From Oligoflexaceae bacterium (GTDB lineage Bacteria > Bdellovibrionota_B > Oligoflexia > Oligoflexales > Oligoflexaceae): a DNA stretch of 13,059 nucleotides. Location of the stretch: positions 1 to 13,059 of the forward strand of contig CANJJY010000082.1 in the NCBI GenBank assembly GCA_947474445.1, written 5' to 3'. A program made the translations under genes and the position numbers. Position 1 is the stretch's first letter; the number at the start of each line of letters is the position of its first letter. Below, one piece after another: positions 1-7,533 of the stretch. The notes below the pieces were generated by a model that made no database searches, was not told the DNA's origin, and worked only from the letters and a program-made list of their open reading frames with translations.

Positions 1-3000
1 ATTTCTATCACTTCGACTGATTCACGGGCTTGCATTTTAGGAGGAGGTACGAAATTTTGGCTTTGACCCTGCATCCAAGGAGCATCGCCGATCGGAATCG
101 TCAGAGACGAGCGCAGGTTGATGTAAGGCGCAACATAGGCAATCAGCTGCTGCAATTTATCTTGAGGGGGAAGATTCAAGGCTTCAAAAGCGACGATATC
201 GTTGAGTGTAATCAGATAGACCTGATCAAAGTCGAGACGATTGCGGAGAAGGGCCATCGCTTCTTGCTTGGCCTTATCAAAATCCATCTGATCGCTGCGC
301 AAGTTGGGTAGCAGACGCAGATGCTGTTCCAGCAAGGGATCAAGCGCTACCTCCGATTTGGACTCTCCGATCAGATGTTTGCCCGTCATCTCTTCAGCGC
401 TGAGCTGGCCTAATTCACGGCTGATTTTTCGGCTCATGGCCGAGACCAGATCGAGACCTTGGGAGCTGGCCCGTTCTTCGGCCTTGCTGAGATAATCCAC
501 GCGCATCAACGCACCCTGCTTTTTCAGGTAGCGCCCAAACCAGAGTTCAGCCAGCATTTCAATGAGGGGTTGCTGATTGATTTTGGACTGTTTAAGTGCA
601 ACGTCATAGGCCAGTTTAATATTGCGTTTACTGAGAACTTCCTTCATCCGCGCAGCGATCAACATAGGAATCGCGCGACGCCGGTGCTTCGGCTGCTCTG
701 TCATACGTAGAATAGCGCGGAGAGAAGGATGGAGAGTCGAAATCCTGAGGAGATCTTCGCCGTATTCAAAGGCAAAGACTTCGGCAAAGAAGCCGATGAA
801 CAGCAGAACGAAATCGGATTCGTGCGGCATCAGCAGCGGATCTTTGGGTAAATCACGAAAATGAGTCAAGGTTTCGATATAGGCGGCCTTGGCCTTTTCT
901 CTTTCACCAGCGACCAGTCTGACGATGGCTTCGCTGATCCTCACGAAATTATCGAGCCGCCGATTGCCGCCCGCGATCCGTCCAGCTAGAAAGCTTTGAT
1001 AGCTCACGATCGATTCACGCGAATCGCAGATCAAGAGCCAGAAGAGATACATGGCGACAGCACGCGACGAGAGCCAATGCCTGACCGTCAGGGAAGACGG
1101 AAGAACCTGGATCAGCTTAGCCATCTCTTTTCCCTGAACTTGAACCAGGAAAAGAAAGATCCGAAAGGTCCTTTGCTGCATAGCGGCAAGCTGGAAATCC
1201 TGGGTCTGAAGGTCATTTTGGATAAAATCCAGACTTTCGCGGAGGTCTTCCTGCTTGCCTTGGTACTGATCGATCACAAGCGTCTGAACTAGAGTGGCGT
1301 AGGCAAGGATCGTCCGCCACCCTTTATGTTCGAGGATATGCTTTTGCACCATCTCAAGAATGCGATAGGCACGCTTTTGAAAGCCGAAGTGACCTAGAAT
1401 CAGCGCATGATCGCACAAAAGGCGCAAGGCCATATCTTCTGGAATAGTCGTGTGACGGCATCGTTCCAGGAGCTTGGTATGATAGATGATGCCGAGTCGC
1501 TTATCATAATTCAGGCCGGCATACTGTCCCATTAGGTAAAGCATCAGGGGATGAAAGCTATGCGTGCCTTCCTTATAGGTGACCGGCTCGGCATGCCGAA
1601 AGATGCGCATCGGCAAACTTCTGGCCAGAGGTTGCAAGGCATAGATAATCATACGCAACTTGGCTTCGAGATCACTCCAAAAGCCCAATCGGATGAGAGG
1701 GAACTTGAGGCGCCGAAAAGATTGAACGACTTCTCTCAGGCTCGAGGCCACGTGTCCGCTGACCAGTCCGAGCACCAGGAGTTTATAGGAGACATAGGCA
1801 TACTCTTCGCTCGATAGAGGCAGTTCCCTCAGCTCTTTGTAGAGATTCAAGGCTTCGACGTAGTTGCGTTGGACGAAGCTGATATCCGCCATGGCATGAA
1901 GGACTTGCTTTTGTAATTTCTGCTTAGATTTCTCGGCGATCTGAACAATAGGCAGAAGACTGCGCGCATTTTGAAAGTAACGCTGCGCCGAAAGTCGAGC
2001 ATCGACATCGACCGCTTGCGTGCCTGCTCTGATGCAATAAAGGATGGCTTTTTCAGCCAAATCTAAGGTCCCCGGTTCCTTGCTATCCAGCGCCTGAAAG
2101 AAGTGGTGGGCCAGGGTAAAAATCAATTGAGGAGTCCGCAGCTCGGTCGTTTCATCGAGGCGCATGGCGACCAGTCGATGGAGTTGAGAGCGGCGCTTCA
2201 GATCGATGGCATCGATCAAAGCCTCGCGAATACTCCGGTGCATAAAACCAAATTTGGGAATAGTCGATCCGGTCGTTAGAGGCGTCAGCAGGCCCCCTGC
2301 CACTGCGCTTTTGATGACTTCAGCCGTATTGCCTCTTGCATCACTCAGGAGCTTTTCCAACATGGGAAGTTCGAATTCCGCACCGAGGATGGCCGCCATC
2401 TCGAGAACGTCACGCTCATTGGAAGGAAGCTCGAACAATCGATTCAAGGTCAAATCGATGGAATTGGAAATGATGTGCGCTCGGTAGATGTCGTCCATCT
2501 GAAAGCGCCACCGACCATTTTCGTCGAGGCTGATCAGTTCCTGCGTCACCAAACTGCGATGGAGCTCTAGAAGGTATAATATATTTCCGCTAGTTTTAGC
2601 GCAGAGATAGTCGATAAAGGTCGGATTCAGGGCATGCTCTGCCCTCAAGATATATTGACTCAACTGAGCGACGGCTTCGCGCCGCAGAGTGCCGAGTTCA
2701 ATTTCCTGAAACCGTCTTCTGAGTTTAGAAAACTTATTGAGAAAAGTCTGGAAGTTCTGGCCCTCACCGGGATCGAGCGGTCGATGCGAGATGAGCAGGA
2801 GGAAACGCTGCGAATTATTATAACTGATAAATCGATCGATGAGCTCGATGCTCTTGTCGTCGGCCCACTGCATATCGTCGAAGAAGAAGGCTACGGGTTC
2901 AGCCTCACTGGCCAAACAACGCGTAAAATCTGAAAACGCTTTGGCAAAATCGGAGAAATCGAATTCCTTCTCCTGCTCAAGTCCACTGCGGACCTGATCT

Positions 3001-4358
3001 TCTTCCGCCAGATCATCGAGATAGGGCTTGAGACCTTGCACGATCTCAGCGACAAGAAAAGCGGTGGGTCCGAGCAAAGCTTTGACCTTGCGCTTGATTT
3101 CTTCAGCTTCCAATGGCTGGGTTTTATAAACGTGGACCAGATACTCGTTGAAGCCATTGGCCAATGCATTGAAAGGCAGGTTGTTCTCGTGCCGCGAAAA
3201 GCTGGTGCTGATATAGCGGATCCGGTGCTTGGCGAGGTACCCACGGAATTCCTTGAGTATCCTTGTCTTACCGACGCCGGGAGCGCCGCGAATCACAGCC
3301 AAGCGACTGCGTCCGCTTTCTTTAGCGATCGCATGATAGCTCGTCACGAGGGCTTCCAGCTCCGTTTCGCGACCGACCATTTCGATGCTGGAAGGCAGAA
3401 TGCGCATCCTATCATAGCGGCCGAGTTGGAAGCGCGAGAGGCGCGGATGTTGATTGCGCAATAGCCGCCGCACCCTCACGAGGTCCACGTGCAGTCCAAA
3501 GGCTGTTTGGTAGCGATCCTGGGGATGCTTGGCGATCAACTTCATGACGATATCGCTGATGACCTGAGGCACGTCCAGGCGAATGGTACTGAGAGGTTCA
3601 GGGCTTGCTTGAGCATGATCGCGCGCTAGCTTCTCGCGCGTTGTACCGAGAAAAGGCGGACGTCCCGCCAAAACTTCATAGAGCATGCAGCCGAGCGAAT
3701 AGAGATCCGCCCGGTGGTCGATCGGCGCTTCCAGGTATTTGCTGTTCTCAGGAGCCATGTAAAGAGGTGTGCCAGCGACGTCGAGCAGCGAATCGTCGTC
3801 AGAATAGAGGTCGAGTTCCGTGAGACGCGCGATGCCGAAGTCGAGGACTTTGACCAGGATGCCCGAGTCCCCTTCAAGGGCTCGTTCGATGATGATGTTC
3901 TGGGGCTTGATATCGCGGTGAATGATGTTCTTCGCGTGGGTGTACTCCAGGGCCGAAGACACCTGCAGACCGAGCTCAAAGAAGAACTCGAGGTTTTTAC
4001 GTCCGCTTTTGCCGAGCGACTCTTTGAGATCGTGCCCTTTGGCGATTTCCATCACGATATAATAGCCGCTGATGACATCGGATCCATCGGACTGTTGCTG
4101 TTGATAGAGCCCCAGCTCGTGAAATGTGATAATGTTCGGGTGGCGGAGGCGGCTCATCAAAGCAGCTTCCCTTTGGAAGCGGAGGACGTCCTCGTAATCG
4201 AGCAAGTGGTGCTCGATCACCTTGATCGCCACTGTCTGCGAGGGGTCAGCGAAAGGAATCGCACTATAGACGCGCCCCATCCCACCGCCACCGATTTCCG
4301 CGGTGATGCAGTAGCGATCGGCTATGTTGGTTCCGACCAGTAGGTTGAGACGCGACAC
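1..4358 (-). CDS. Giant Ser/Thr protein kinase-AAA ATPase-helical repeat signalling protein (C-terminus outside window)
   Basis: Reading the minus strand from 4358 gives an unbroken frame of about 1452 codons that runs off the window. The kinase domain (about residues 16-285) is complete and looks active: glycine loop GGGGMGRVY (23-31), VAIK Lys46, HRDIKPQN with Asp149, DFG Asp173 and APE (202-204). A VGRETEL motif near 327 opens an AAA_16/COG3899-like ATPase with Walker A GAPGVGKT (358-365) and a Walker B Asp pair at 494-495 (FFFDDMQWAD). From about 700 to 1290 the sequence is helical and TPR-like. Residues about 1363-1450 resemble a weak GAF domain, which is tentative. Proteins of this PknK-like layout often end in a histidine kinase, GGDEF or cyclase domain, but that part is not visible here. 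The GTG start is chosen for the GAGG eight bases upstream (4367-4370). It is probably a cytoplasmic regulator, as I see no membrane segment. It is divergent from the pyruvate kinase gene. Confidence 0.93.
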   Translation of the reverse strand, partial: MSRLNLLVGTNIADRYCITAEIGGGGMGRVYSAIPFADPSQTVAIKVIEHHLLDYEDVLRFQREAALMSRLRHPNIITFHELGLYQQQQSDGSDVISGYYIVMEIAKGHDLKESLGKSGRKNLEFFFELGLQVSSALEYTHAKNIIHRDIKPQNIIIERALEGDSGILVKVLDFGIARLTELDLYSDDDSLLDVAGTPLYMAPENSKYLEAPIDHRADLYSLGCMLYEVLAGRPPFLGTTREKLARDHAQASPEPLSTIRLDVPQVISDIVMKLIAKHPQDRYQTAFGLHVDLVRVRRLLRNQHPRLSRFQLGRYDRMRILPSSIEMVGRETELEALVTSYHAIAKESGRSRLAVIRGAPGVGKTRILKEFRGYLAKHRIRYISTSFSRHENNLPFNALANGFNEYLVHVYKTQPLEAEEIKRKVKALLGPTAFLVAEIVQGLKPYLDDLAEEDQVRSGLEQEKEFDFSDFAKAFSDFTRCLASEAEPVAFFFDDMQWADDKSIELIDRFISYNNSQRFLLLISHRPLDPGEGQNFQTFLNKFSKLRRRFQEIELGTLRREAVAQLSQYILRAEHALNPTFIDYLCAKTSGNILYLLELHRSLVTQELISLDENGRWRFQMDDIYRAHIISNSIDLTLNRLFELPSNERDVLEMAAILGAEFELPMLEKLLSDARGNTAEVIKSAVAGGLLTPLTTGSTIPKFGFMHRSIREALIDAIDLKRRSQLHRLVAMRLDETTELRTPQLIFTLAHHFFQALDSKEPGTLDLAEKAILYCIRAGTQAVDVDARLSAQRYFQNARSLLPIVQIAEKSKQKLQKQVLHAMADISFVQRNYVEALNLYKELRELPLSSEEYAYVSYKLLVLGLVSGHVASSLREVVQSFRRLKFPLIRLGFWSDLEAKLRMIIYALQPLARSLPMRIFRHAEPVTYKEGTHSFHPLMLYLMGQYAGLNYDKRLGIIYHTKLLERCRHTTIPEDMALRLLCDHALILGHFGFQKRAYRILEMVQKHILEHKGWRTILAYATLVQTLVIDQYQGKQEDLRESLDFIQNDLQTQDFQLAAMQQRTFRIFLFLVQVQGKEMAKLIQVLPSSLTVRHWLSSRAVAMYLFWLLICDSRESIVSYQSFLAGRIAGGNRRLDNFVRISEAIVRLVAGEREKAKAAYIETLTHFRDLPKDPLLMPHESDFVLLFIGFFAEVFAFEYGEDLLRISTLHPSLRAILRMTEQPKHRRRAIPMLIAARMKEVLSKRNIKLAYDVALKQSKINQQPLIEMLAELWFGRYLKKQGALMRVDYLSKAEERASSQGLDLVSAMSRKISRELGQLSAEEMTGKHLIGESKSEVALDPLLEQHLRLLPNLRSDQMDFDKAKQEAMALLRNRLDFDQVYLITLNDIVAFEALNLPPQDKLQQLIAYVAPYINLRSSLTIPIGDAPWMQGQSQNFVPPPKMQARESVEVIE

Positions 4359-4561
4359 CCTTGCAACCTCAATGCGACAAAGATTTTTCACCTTTTTTCA
4401 AACTTGACCAAGAATCTTGGACTCTTGGCAAAGGCTTCCAGAAGTTTTTCGGTCGGGATGACAAAGTTCTTAAGGTGAGAGAAAAATCTTGCTACAAAGA
4501 GTTGACGAATGTTGCCTCAGTTGCTGTTTTTGCCAAGGTCTCAGACTCGGAAGGAATCTAT
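4359..4561. promoter_or_regulatory. Divergent control region between kinase and pyruvate kinase genes
   Basis: These 203 bases separate two divergent start codons and must hold both promoters unless the genes are read from further away. On the plus strand TTGACG at 4502-4507 could be a -35 box, but no good -10 box follows at the usual distance. The plus-strand site GGAAGGA (4549-4555) is a convincing ribosome binding site six bases before the pyruvate kinase ATG. I cannot define either promoter with confidence and see no operator-like palindrome. Confidence 0.35.
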
Positions 4562-6043
4562 ATGTCAAGTTTGTCAGGTCAAACAGAAGCTCCGCTCAGC
4601 CGTAATTTCTTCGATCGCCGCCACACGAAGATCATCGGTACGCTCGGACCCTCTTCCTCGACCTATGAGGTGCAAAAGCAGCTGATTGAGGCCGGTCTCA
4701 ACGTGGCACGCCTCAACTTTTCGCACGGCGATCACGAGACGCACGCCAAAAACATCGAATCGATTCGTCGGGCCAGTATCGAAACGGGCCGTCCGGTCGC
4801 TCTCCTGCAGGACTTGCAAGGTCCTAAAATCCGTGTGGGCCGCCTGATTGGTGGCCAGATGGACATCAAAAACGGCGAGTACTATCGACTCCGCTACGGT
4901 ATTGAACAAGATGACCCTAAGGTCATTCCCATCGATTACCGCGGGCTCGTCCATGACGTAAAAGTCGGTCAGCGCGTGATGATGGATGACGGTTTGCTCC
5001 TTCTCCAGGTCGATGCCGTCAAGGAAGATGCCGTCATTGTCCGCGTCGAAGAAGGCGGACTTTTAAAGAACAGAAAAGGTGTCAATTTTCCTGACTCCAA
5101 GCTTTCTCTGCCAGCCATGACCGATAAAGATAGCAAAGATCTGCTATTTGGAATCGCCAACCGCGTCGATTACATCGCTTTGTCTTTCGTTCAAGATCCC
5201 TCTGACATTCATCAAATCAAAGCGATGATCAAAGCTCTGGGCTCCGATGTGCCCGTTATCGCAAAAATTGAAAAAACAACGGCGATGGAAGTCATCGATG
5301 CCATCGCTGAGGCGGCCGATGCCCTGATGGTGGCGCGCGGTGACCTCGGTGTGGAAGCTAACGTCGAACGCGTGCCAAACCTGCAGAAGAAGATCATCGC
5401 GGCCGCGGCACGCGCTGGAAAACCCGTCATCATCGCGACTCAGATGCTCGAATCGATGATCACCAACCCCAGAGCCAGTGCTGCCGAAGTCGCCGACGTT
5501 GCGAACGGTGTGCTCGATGGCGCTGATTGCCTCATGCTCTCGGGCGAAGTCGCTTCCGGCCGCTACCCGGTCGAGTGTATCAAGCGCATGGCTTCCATCA
5601 TCGAGCAGGTTGAACAATGGACTTTTAAACGCGCCTCACGCGTCGACCTAGCGACCTTGCACGACGACGTCGGCAACTGGGAAGTCCATGAATCGATTGC
5701 GATTTCGGCCTGCGAAGCAGCTGACACTCTCAAAGCTAAGGCCATCGTTTGCCTCAGCCTTACGGGATCGATTGCGCGGACAATTTCCAAGTGGCGCCCC
5801 AGCACTCCTATCATCGCCGTTACACCTCGTCCGGACGTCGCGCGACGCCTGGCGCTGGTCTGGGGCGTCCATGGTATTCCGAACAGTTCGTTTTACAATG
5901 CTGATACGGTTCTGCAGGACCTACCGAAGGTGCTGAAAGACATTGGTATCGTCGAGTCGGGTGATGTCGTGGTGATTACGGCGGGCATTCCGATCAATCA
6001 GATGAAACCAAGTAACACGCTCAAGATCAATCGCATTCCTTAA
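4562..6043 (+). CDS. pyk: Pyruvate kinase
   Basis: Pyruvate kinase transfers phosphate from phosphoenolpyruvate to ADP, giving pyruvate and ATP in the last step of glycolysis, in the cytosol. The 493-residue protein has the normal family length and order: KIIGTLGPSS near the N-terminus, ARLNFSHG (49-56), QDLQGPKIRVG (83-93), a B-domain with MMDDGLLLLQV, the signature AKIEKTTAM with catalytic Lys235 and metal ligand Glu237, and ARGDLG with metal ligand Asp261. TQMLESM and the C-terminal regulatory domain follow (TGSIARTISKWRP). The frame is open 67 codons further upstream to 4361, but that extension is unlike the family and overlaps the control region. The ATG at 4562 has GGAAGGA six bases before it. 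The usual LSGETA motif reads LSGEVA here, a mild variation. A hairpin terminator follows the stop at once, so the gene is probably transcribed alone. Confidence 0.97.
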   Translation: MSSLSGQTEAPLSRNFFDRRHTKIIGTLGPSSSTYEVQKQLIEAGLNVARLNFSHGDHETHAKNIESIRRASIETGRPVALLQDLQGPKIRVGRLIGGQMDIKNGEYYRLRYGIEQDDPKVIPIDYRGLVHDVKVGQRVMMDDGLLLLQVDAVKEDAVIVRVEEGGLLKNRKGVNFPDSKLSLPAMTDKDSKDLLFGIANRVDYIALSFVQDPSDIHQIKAMIKALGSDVPVIAKIEKTTAMEVIDAIAEAADALMVARGDLGVEANVERVPNLQKKIIAAAARAGKPVIIATQMLESMITNPRASAAEVADVANGVLDGADCLMLSGEVASGRYPVECIKRMASIIEQVEQWTFKRASRVDLATLHDDVGNWEVHESIAISACEAADTLKAKAIVCLSLTGSIARTISKWRPSTPIIAVTPRPDVARRLALVWGVHGIPNSSFYNADTVLQDLPKVLKDIGIVESGDVVVITAGIPINQMKPSNTLKINRIP

Positions 6044-6050
6044 ATCAAAG

Positions 6051-6090
6051 AGCCGCGGCATTTTCATGCTGCGGCTTTTTGTTGTTTTTT
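6051..6090 (+). terminator. Rho-independent terminator of pyk
   Basis: AGCCGCGGCA (6051-6060) pairs with TGCTGCGGCT (6067-6076), with one mismatch and a six-base loop. A T-rich tail follows (five T, GTTG, then six T). It begins seven bases after the pyk stop codon. Confidence 0.9.
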
Positions 6091-6138
6091 CTCTAGAAAG
6101 TAACTAAGAGATCGCCTTTTTGTTGTTTTTTCTCTAGA
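6075..6138. repeat. Pair of 23-bp direct repeats of the terminator tail, enclosing a miniature-element fragment
   Basis: The 23 bases at 6075-6097 (starting CTTTTTGTTG and ending CTCTAGA) recur identically at 6116-6138. The bases at 6098-6122, from the spacer into the second copy, match 6222-6246 near the right end of the neighbouring miniature element at 24 of 25 positions (AAGTAAC, then T or G, then AAGAGATCGCC and so on). The second copy ends inside the left border of the element. The arrangement reads as a 41-bp insertion scar. Confidence 0.85.
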
Positions 6139-6258
6139 GCCTGTCTCAAAAAGGGGATATCAAGGCGCGCGGAGGAAAAAAACCGGAGTTTACATACGGT
6201 AAATGAGGATTTTTTTCTGACAAGTAACGAAGAGATCGCCTTTTTGAGACAGGCTCTA
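6135..6258. mobile_element. 124-bp MITE-like quasi-palindromic element bounded by TA
   Basis: The ends are perfect 18-bp inverted repeats, GAGCCTGTCTCAAAAAGG at 6137-6154 and its complement at 6239-6256, each flanked on the outside by TA. TA is a likely target duplication, as in IS630/Tc1-mariner-type and some IS5-group insertions. The inverted repeat continues imperfectly (GGGATATC against GCGATCTC). Further in, A7 (6176-6182) faces T7 (6210-6216), and TTTAC (6189-6193) faces GTAAA (6199-6203), all about the same centre near 6196. The element has no coding capacity, so it would need a transposase supplied elsewhere. I cannot name its parent IS from sequence alone. It lies between the convergent ends of pyk and the GGDEF gene and could fold into one long hairpin in either transcript. 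Confidence 0.78.
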
Positions 6259-7338
6259 CTGTGAATTCTGCCTTCTAGGCGGAAGGATTTCGTCCTTCAA
6301 GTTATCCCGATCGAGCAGATGCGGTCGTCCAATCTGATCGAAATCGACGGGATAGCGGAGTACCATACCACTGACCATATTCCGCCCATTGCGCTTGCTG
6401 CGATAGAGCATCATGTCTGCCGCTTTGATGAGATCATCTGACTTTCCTTCGAAAGCAGGATCGACCCACGCCACGCCAAGACTTCCAGTTAGTTTCAGCG
6501 AATATTGTTCCTTTTTGAACACTGAACGGAAGATCAAATCCCGGATGCGCTCCGCAATGTCCCACAGCTGGCTCACCGAATTGGTCGGCACGCAGACAAT
6601 GTATTCATCGCCACCGTAGCGGGCTGGAACAGACCCAGCACTCAAGACTCCTGAGTGCGATATGAGTCGACCAACTTCGCCGATAATAAAGCTACCGACC
6701 AGGTGGTTCGCGCTATCATTGATGCGTTTGAAATGGTCGAGATCAAGCATGATGATGCCGAGACCGGTATCACCGTTACGGCAAGACTTGATGAGCTTTT
6801 GATATTCGATATTGAAGGCCCGCATGTTGTTCAGACCCGTGAGGTCATCAGTCAGACTCAACATTTTCAAGTGATGATTTGCCGATCGCAGACGATCGGT
6901 CATCGTCTTAAACCGAAAGACTGAGTTGATCCGCGCGACAACTTCCCGATCGCTCGCTTTCGCGTCGATGAAATCGTCGCCGCCATGCTCAAGGACTCTC
7001 TCTAAGATCCCATCGTCAGCGGGCTTGGTGTGACTAATACAGATAAGTCCGGTGTGTCGATCCTTTTCGTTGGTACGAATTCGTTCGCAGAACTCAAAAG
7101 CTGCCCCGTCGGCTATATCGAGATCGACGAGGATGACATCCGGGTGCACTTGGCTAAACGACTCAAAGGCCTTTTCAAGACCGTCTCCGCAGTGGATCGT
7201 GTCTACCTTGTAGAGTGATTCTGGGTTATTATAATGGCGAGGATCAGAAAAAATCGCCGCCAGACGACTGGGGCTGTCAGGGCTATCCGGAGCCTCGACA
7301 ATCATGATCTTCATGGCTTTTTTGTTCGATTGTTTCAC
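6256..7338 (-). CDS. REC-GGDEF nucleotide cyclase with Asp-to-Ser specificity change; candidate Hypr cyclic GMP-AMP synthase
   Basis: The 360-residue protein has a receiver domain (about 9-140), a short helical linker and a GGDEF domain (about 160-325). Active-site features remain: DDLTGL (164-169), metal ligand Asp199 in MLDLDHFKRIND, Asn207, and GGDEY (242-246) with Glu245. The base-binding Asp of diguanylate cyclases (PleD Asp344) is Ser216 here (NHLVGS). That swap is the signature of Hypr GGDEF enzymes, which make 3',3'-cGAMP. The RxxD inhibitory site is absent (SAGS at 233-236). The receiver keeps the phosphorylatable Asp72 and Ser102. Its acidic pair is reduced to Glu15-Ala16, and the usual Lys is Ala126 with Lys127 next to it, so phosphorylation control may be altered. 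There is no membrane segment. The GTG start has GAGG five bases upstream, but that site may be masked by a hairpin. The TAG stop lies in the adjoining miniature element. An ordinary c-di-GMP synthase remains possible. Confidence 0.93.
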   Translation of the reverse strand: MKQSNKKAMKIMIVEAPDSPDSPSRLAAIFSDPRHYNNPESLYKVDTIHCGDGLEKAFESFSQVHPDVILVDLDIADGAAFEFCERIRTNEKDRHTGLICISHTKPADDGILERVLEHGGDDFIDAKASDREVVARINSVFRFKTMTDRLRSANHHLKMLSLTDDLTGLNNMRAFNIEYQKLIKSCRNGDTGLGIIMLDLDHFKRINDSANHLVGSFIIGEVGRLISHSGVLSAGSVPARYGGDEYIVCVPTNSVSQLWDIAERIRDLIFRSVFKKEQYSLKLTGSLGVAWVDPAFEGKSDDLIKAADMMLYRSKRNGRNMVSGMVLRYPVDFDQIGRPHLLDRDNLKDEILPPRRQNSQ

Positions 7339-7339
7339 G

Positions 7340-7385
7340 GATACCTCAAAAATGGAAAGCCTCCACTCTAGTCCCTAGAGGTATC
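7340..7385 (-). promoter_or_regulatory. Possible RBS-masking hairpin in the leader of the GGDEF gene
   Basis: In the minus-strand transcript GAUACCUC (7385-7378) can pair perfectly over eight bases with GAGGUAUC (7347-7340), which contains the ribosome binding site and ends just before the GUG start. A competing hairpin, CUCUAG-GGA-CUAGAG (7380-7366), uses three of the same bases, so the two structures largely exclude each other. A stronger GGAGG lies between them (7363-7359) without a standard start codon at the right distance. The pairing is seen directly; any regulatory role is inference and depends on transcription starting upstream of 7385. Confidence 0.4.
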
Positions 7386-7445
7386 GGCGATCATAGGAAA
7401 ACTTTAAGACAAAAAGCGAAATGTTGGCAAAACTATGAGAAAAGC

Positions 7446-7477
7446 TTGAACTTCTGCCCTTTCACTTTGTGTGTAAT
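7446..7477 (+). promoter_or_regulatory. Weak candidate promoter for the PBP operon
   Basis: TTGAAC (7446-7451) could be a -35 box and TGTAAT (7472-7477) a -10 box, but the 20-base spacing is longer than usual. It lies about 57 bases before the penicillin-binding protein start. No better candidate was found between 7339 and 7533. Confidence 0.25.
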
Positions 7478-7533
7478 AGGCAAGAACCCCAAGGGCTCGC
7501 CGCACGGGCGACCGATTTCTGCAGAAAAGTCTA

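Noticed and set aside
2634..4343. Several open frames of 70-210 codons on the plus strand
   Set aside because: They are shadows of the minus-strand kinase-ATPase gene, whose motifs are all in the other frame.
4361..4561. 67-codon upstream extension of the pyruvate kinase frame
   Set aside because: It is unlike the family N-terminus and lies in the divergent control region. The ATG at 4562 has a strong ribosome binding site and gives a normal length.
6137..6256. A complete insertion sequence
   Set aside because: The space between the inverted repeats is far too short for a transposase gene; only a non-autonomous element fits.
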